A stretch of DNA of 7,143 bases. Origin: an uncultured Ruminococcus sp. (lineage in GTDB: Bacteria > Bacillota > Clostridia > Oscillospirales > Ruminococcaceae). Shown piece after piece: positions 5,821 to 7,143 of the stretch (within the stretch, counting starts at the first letter, position 1; every line of letters begins with the position of its first letter). The translations under genes and the position numbers were made by a program. The stretch spans positions 1-7,143 of the forward strand of contig CAMHUJ010000085.1 of the NCBI GenBank assembly GCA_946188175.1, read 5' to 3'. Under the pieces are notes generated by a model, which had not been told where the DNA came from, did not search any database, and saw only the letters and a program-made list of their open reading frames with translations.

Positions 5821-6549
5821 ATGCAGAATCAGTTTGCGAGAACGGCGCTGCTGTTCGGCTCTGAGGCAATGGAAAAACTGCGCGGCAGCCGTGTTGCGGT
5901 ATTCGGCGTCGGCGGCGTAGGCGGATACACCGTCGAAGCGCTCGGGCGGAGCGGTATCGGCACGCTCGATCTCATCGACAACGACACCGTCAGCCTGACA
6001 AATCTCAACCGCCAGATCATCGCACTGCACAGCACACTCGGACAGTATAAGGTCGATGTCGCCGCCGCACGCCTGCACGACATCAATCCGGAGATTCAGG
6101 TGCATGCGCATCGCTGCTTCTTTCTGCCGGAGACTGCCGATCAATTCGATTTTTCGCAGTATGACTATGTCGTCGATGCGATTGACACGGTCAAGGGCAA
6201 AATCGAGATCATCATGCGTGCAAAGGAAGCCGGTGTACCGGTAATTTCGAGCATGGGCGCCGGAAACAAGCTCGACCCCTCGGCGCTGCGCGTGACCGAT
6301 CTCTACAAGACGAAGGTCTGTCCGCTGGCGCGTGTCATGCGGTATGAGATGCGCAAACGCGGCGTCAAATCGCTGAAAGTGGTGTATTCCGAGGAGCTGC
6401 CTGTAGAGACTGACCCGCAGCTGACCGCCGCACTCGTCGCGGAGGAGGGCGGCATCCGGCGGAGCATTCCGGGCTCCAATGCATTTGTGCCGTCGGCTGC
6501 CGGTCTGCTGATCGCAGGCGAGGTCATCCGCGATCTGGCAGCGAAATAA
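5821..6549 (+). CDS. tcdA: tRNA threonylcarbamoyladenosine dehydratase TcdA (CsdL/YgdL, ThiF-like)
   Basis: TcdA is an E1-like, ATP-dependent enzyme that dehydrates t6A at position 37 of ANN-decoding tRNAs to the cyclic hydantoin form ct6A, which sharpens decoding. The 242-residue protein is close to family length (about 250-270). The nucleotide-binding fold is clear: VAVFGVGGVGG at 25-35, then the acidic LIDNDTV (51-57) and NLNRQ (61-65), whose Asn and Arg contact ATP in ThiF/MoeB proteins. VVDAIDT (117-123), the conserved middle SSMGAGNK (143-150) and the C-terminal GSNAFVPSAAGLLIAG (218-233) are typical of the TcdA branch rather than ThiF or MoeB, and the CXXC zinc pairs of those relatives are missing. 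The start ATG at 5821 lies 8 nt after GGAGG (5808-5812); an in-frame ATG at 5734 lies upstream of the promoter and is excluded. It is monocistronic, between two dockerin-enzyme genes, with no evident functional tie to them. Confidence 0.93.
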   Translation: MQNQFARTALLFGSEAMEKLRGSRVAVFGVGGVGGYTVEALGRSGIGTLDLIDNDTVSLTNLNRQIIALHSTLGQYKVDVAAARLHDINPEIQVHAHRCFFLPETADQFDFSQYDYVVDAIDTVKGKIEIIMRAKEAGVPVISSMGAGNKLDPSALRVTDLYKTKVCPLARVMRYEMRKRGVKSLKVVYSEELPVETDPQLTAALVAEEGGIRRSIPGSNAFVPSAAGLLIAGEVIRDLAAK

Positions 6550-6576
6550 GCTGCATCCTGTTTGATCATAACAAAA

Positions 6577-6610
6577 AGAAGGACATGAACCTTTCGGCTC
6601 ATGTCCTTCT
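6577..6610. terminator. Bidirectional intrinsic terminator between tcdA and the dockerin gene
   Basis: AGAAGGACATGA (6577-6588) is perfectly complementary to TCATGTCCTTCT (6599-6610), a 12-bp stem with a 10-nt loop. On the minus strand it is followed by TTTTTGTT, an ideal U-tract for the xylanase/dockerin transcript. On the plus strand the tail is the poorer CTTATC after TTCT, still plausible for tcdA, which ends 27 nt upstream. Confidence 0.88.
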
Positions 6611-6618
6611 CTTATCAA

Positions 6619-6695
6619 AATTGATTCTGTTGCCTTTGTGCAGCGAATGCCGCATCGCAAAAGTCCTGTCGTTGAATCAGTGTAGCGAATCAATT
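6619..6695. repeat. 9-bp inverted repeat flanking the 3' UTR of the dockerin gene
   Basis: AATTGATTC (6619-6627) and GAATCAATT (6687-6695) are exact reverse complements, the latter overlapping the stop codon of the minus-strand gene. They enclose 59 nt containing shorter partial repeats (CGAAT, GAATCA). It may fold the 3' UTR onto itself ahead of the terminator; chance occurrence is possible. Confidence 0.4.
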
Positions 6696-7143
6696 AGAAC
6701 GACTCAATGATCTTCGCAATGTACTGAAGAATCACAACAACATCTTCTGCATCCGGAGAACCGTTCTTGTTGACGTCAGCATTCAGCTTACCGATCTTGG
6801 AAACGTTTGCACCGGAATCCTCAGCGCAGAGTCTTGCCAGCAGAACTGCGTCTGCAACATCGACCTTGCCGCTGTTGTTGACATCGCCGAGCATTGTAGG
6901 CTTGTCATCGTTCTGCTCCTTGGAGCTTTCCTTGGTGGTGGTAGTCGTAGTGGTGGTAGTAGTGGTAGTAGTGGTAGTCGTAGTCGTGGACTTTGCTGCT
7001 GCGATTTCCTTCGGAGTCGGAACCTCACTTGCGAGTGCAATGATATCCTTGTAGAAGGACTTCGGCTGGCAGTTGCCGTCCCACGGCAGCGGCTTACCGC
7101 CGTCTTGGTAGTTGTTTCTCCAGCTTGCGCTGTCACAGTGACC
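6694..7143 (-). CDS. C-terminal part of a dockerin-bearing glycoside hydrolase, probably GH10 xylanase; 5' end beyond window
   Basis: An uninterrupted frame enters from the right edge and gives the last 149 residues of a larger secreted enzyme. Fragment residues 1-40 (DSASWRN, PLPWDGNCQPKSFYKDI) look like the last strand and helix of a GH10 barrel, where a Ser-Trp pair is followed by a P-L-x-[WF]-D-x-N-x-x-P-K-x-x-[FY] pattern. That family call rests on this short tail only; another (beta/alpha)8 family is possible. A spacer, 18 consecutive threonines (53-70) and a charged KESSKEQNDDK stretch form the linker. The dockerin (86-149) has calcium loops DVNNSGKVDVAD and DVNKNGSPDAED. The Met at 6894 opening the dockerin is internal, not a start. 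Codon choice is plainer than in the mannanase (GTT, GCA, AAG, ATC favoured), as in highly expressed genes. Transcription ends at the terminator at 6577-6610. Confidence 0.85.
   Translation of the reverse strand, partial: GHCDSASWRNNYQDGGKPLPWDGNCQPKSFYKDIIALASEVPTPKEIAAAKSTTTTTTTTTTTTTTTTTTKESSKEQNDDKPTMLGDVNNSGKVDVADAVLLARLCAEDSGANVSKIGKLNADVNKNGSPDAEDVVVILQYIAKIIESF
6934..6987 (-). repeat. Run of 18 threonine codons in the dockerin gene linker
   Basis: The minus strand reads 18 consecutive ACC, ACT or ACG codons with no other residue. The mixed codons keep it from being a pure trinucleotide tract, though ACTACC and ACGACT sub-repeats leave it open to length change by slippage. Confidence 0.9.

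Noticed and set aside
5707..6693. 328-codon open frame on the minus strand
   Set aside because: It is antisense to tcdA and crosses two terminators and the tcdA promoter; no family resemblance.
6767..7054. Plus-strand frame with a long valine run, resembling a membrane segment
   Set aside because: The valines are the complement of the threonine linker codons of the dockerin gene.

Overview
The window looks like part of the chromosome of a GC-rich, cellulosome-forming member of the Oscillospiraceae, most likely Ruminococcus or a close relative. The evidence is two secreted polysaccharidase genes ending in ruminococcal-style type I dockerins behind threonine linkers, an RNase J plus GdpP gene pair of Firmicutes type, and sigma-A promoters close to consensus with purine-rich Shine-Dalgarno sites. 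The species cannot be fixed from this sequence alone.

Left third (1-3282, minus strand): a two-gene housekeeping operon. RNase J (rnj, 1240-3177) starts at a TTG codon behind a strong Shine-Dalgarno site and has a long basic N-terminal extension. It is followed 40 nt later by gdpP (c-di-AMP phosphodiesterase), which runs off the left edge inside its DHH domain. A clear promoter (TTGACT, 17 bp, TATACT) at 3254-3282 drives the pair and rules out the longer ATG-started reading frame.

Middle (3283-5750): a divergent, non-coding intergenic region of about 400 bp holds interleaved CCGG-rich inverted repeats and a 15-bp operator-like palindrome. A perfect consensus promoter and a hairpin at the predicted mRNA 5' end follow. 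They serve a secreted, multi-modular GH5 subfamily 8 beta-mannanase: signal peptide, beta-sandwich module, catalytic domain, Thr-rich linker, dockerin. The gene ends at a hairpin terminator.

Right third (5751-7143): tcdA (tRNA t6A37 dehydratase) has its own perfect consensus promoter and ends at a bidirectional terminator. It shares that terminator with a convergent minus-strand gene whose 3' end is visible: the tail of a probable GH10 xylanase, a run of 18 threonines and a second dockerin. The two dockerins are identical at 45 of 64 aligned positions, so mannanase and xylanase probably dock on the same scaffoldin cohesins and act together on hemicellulose. The genes are of recognisable families. 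The least explained material is the 3283-3680 intergenic region and the mannanase N-terminal module; I found no convincing new multi-gene system.
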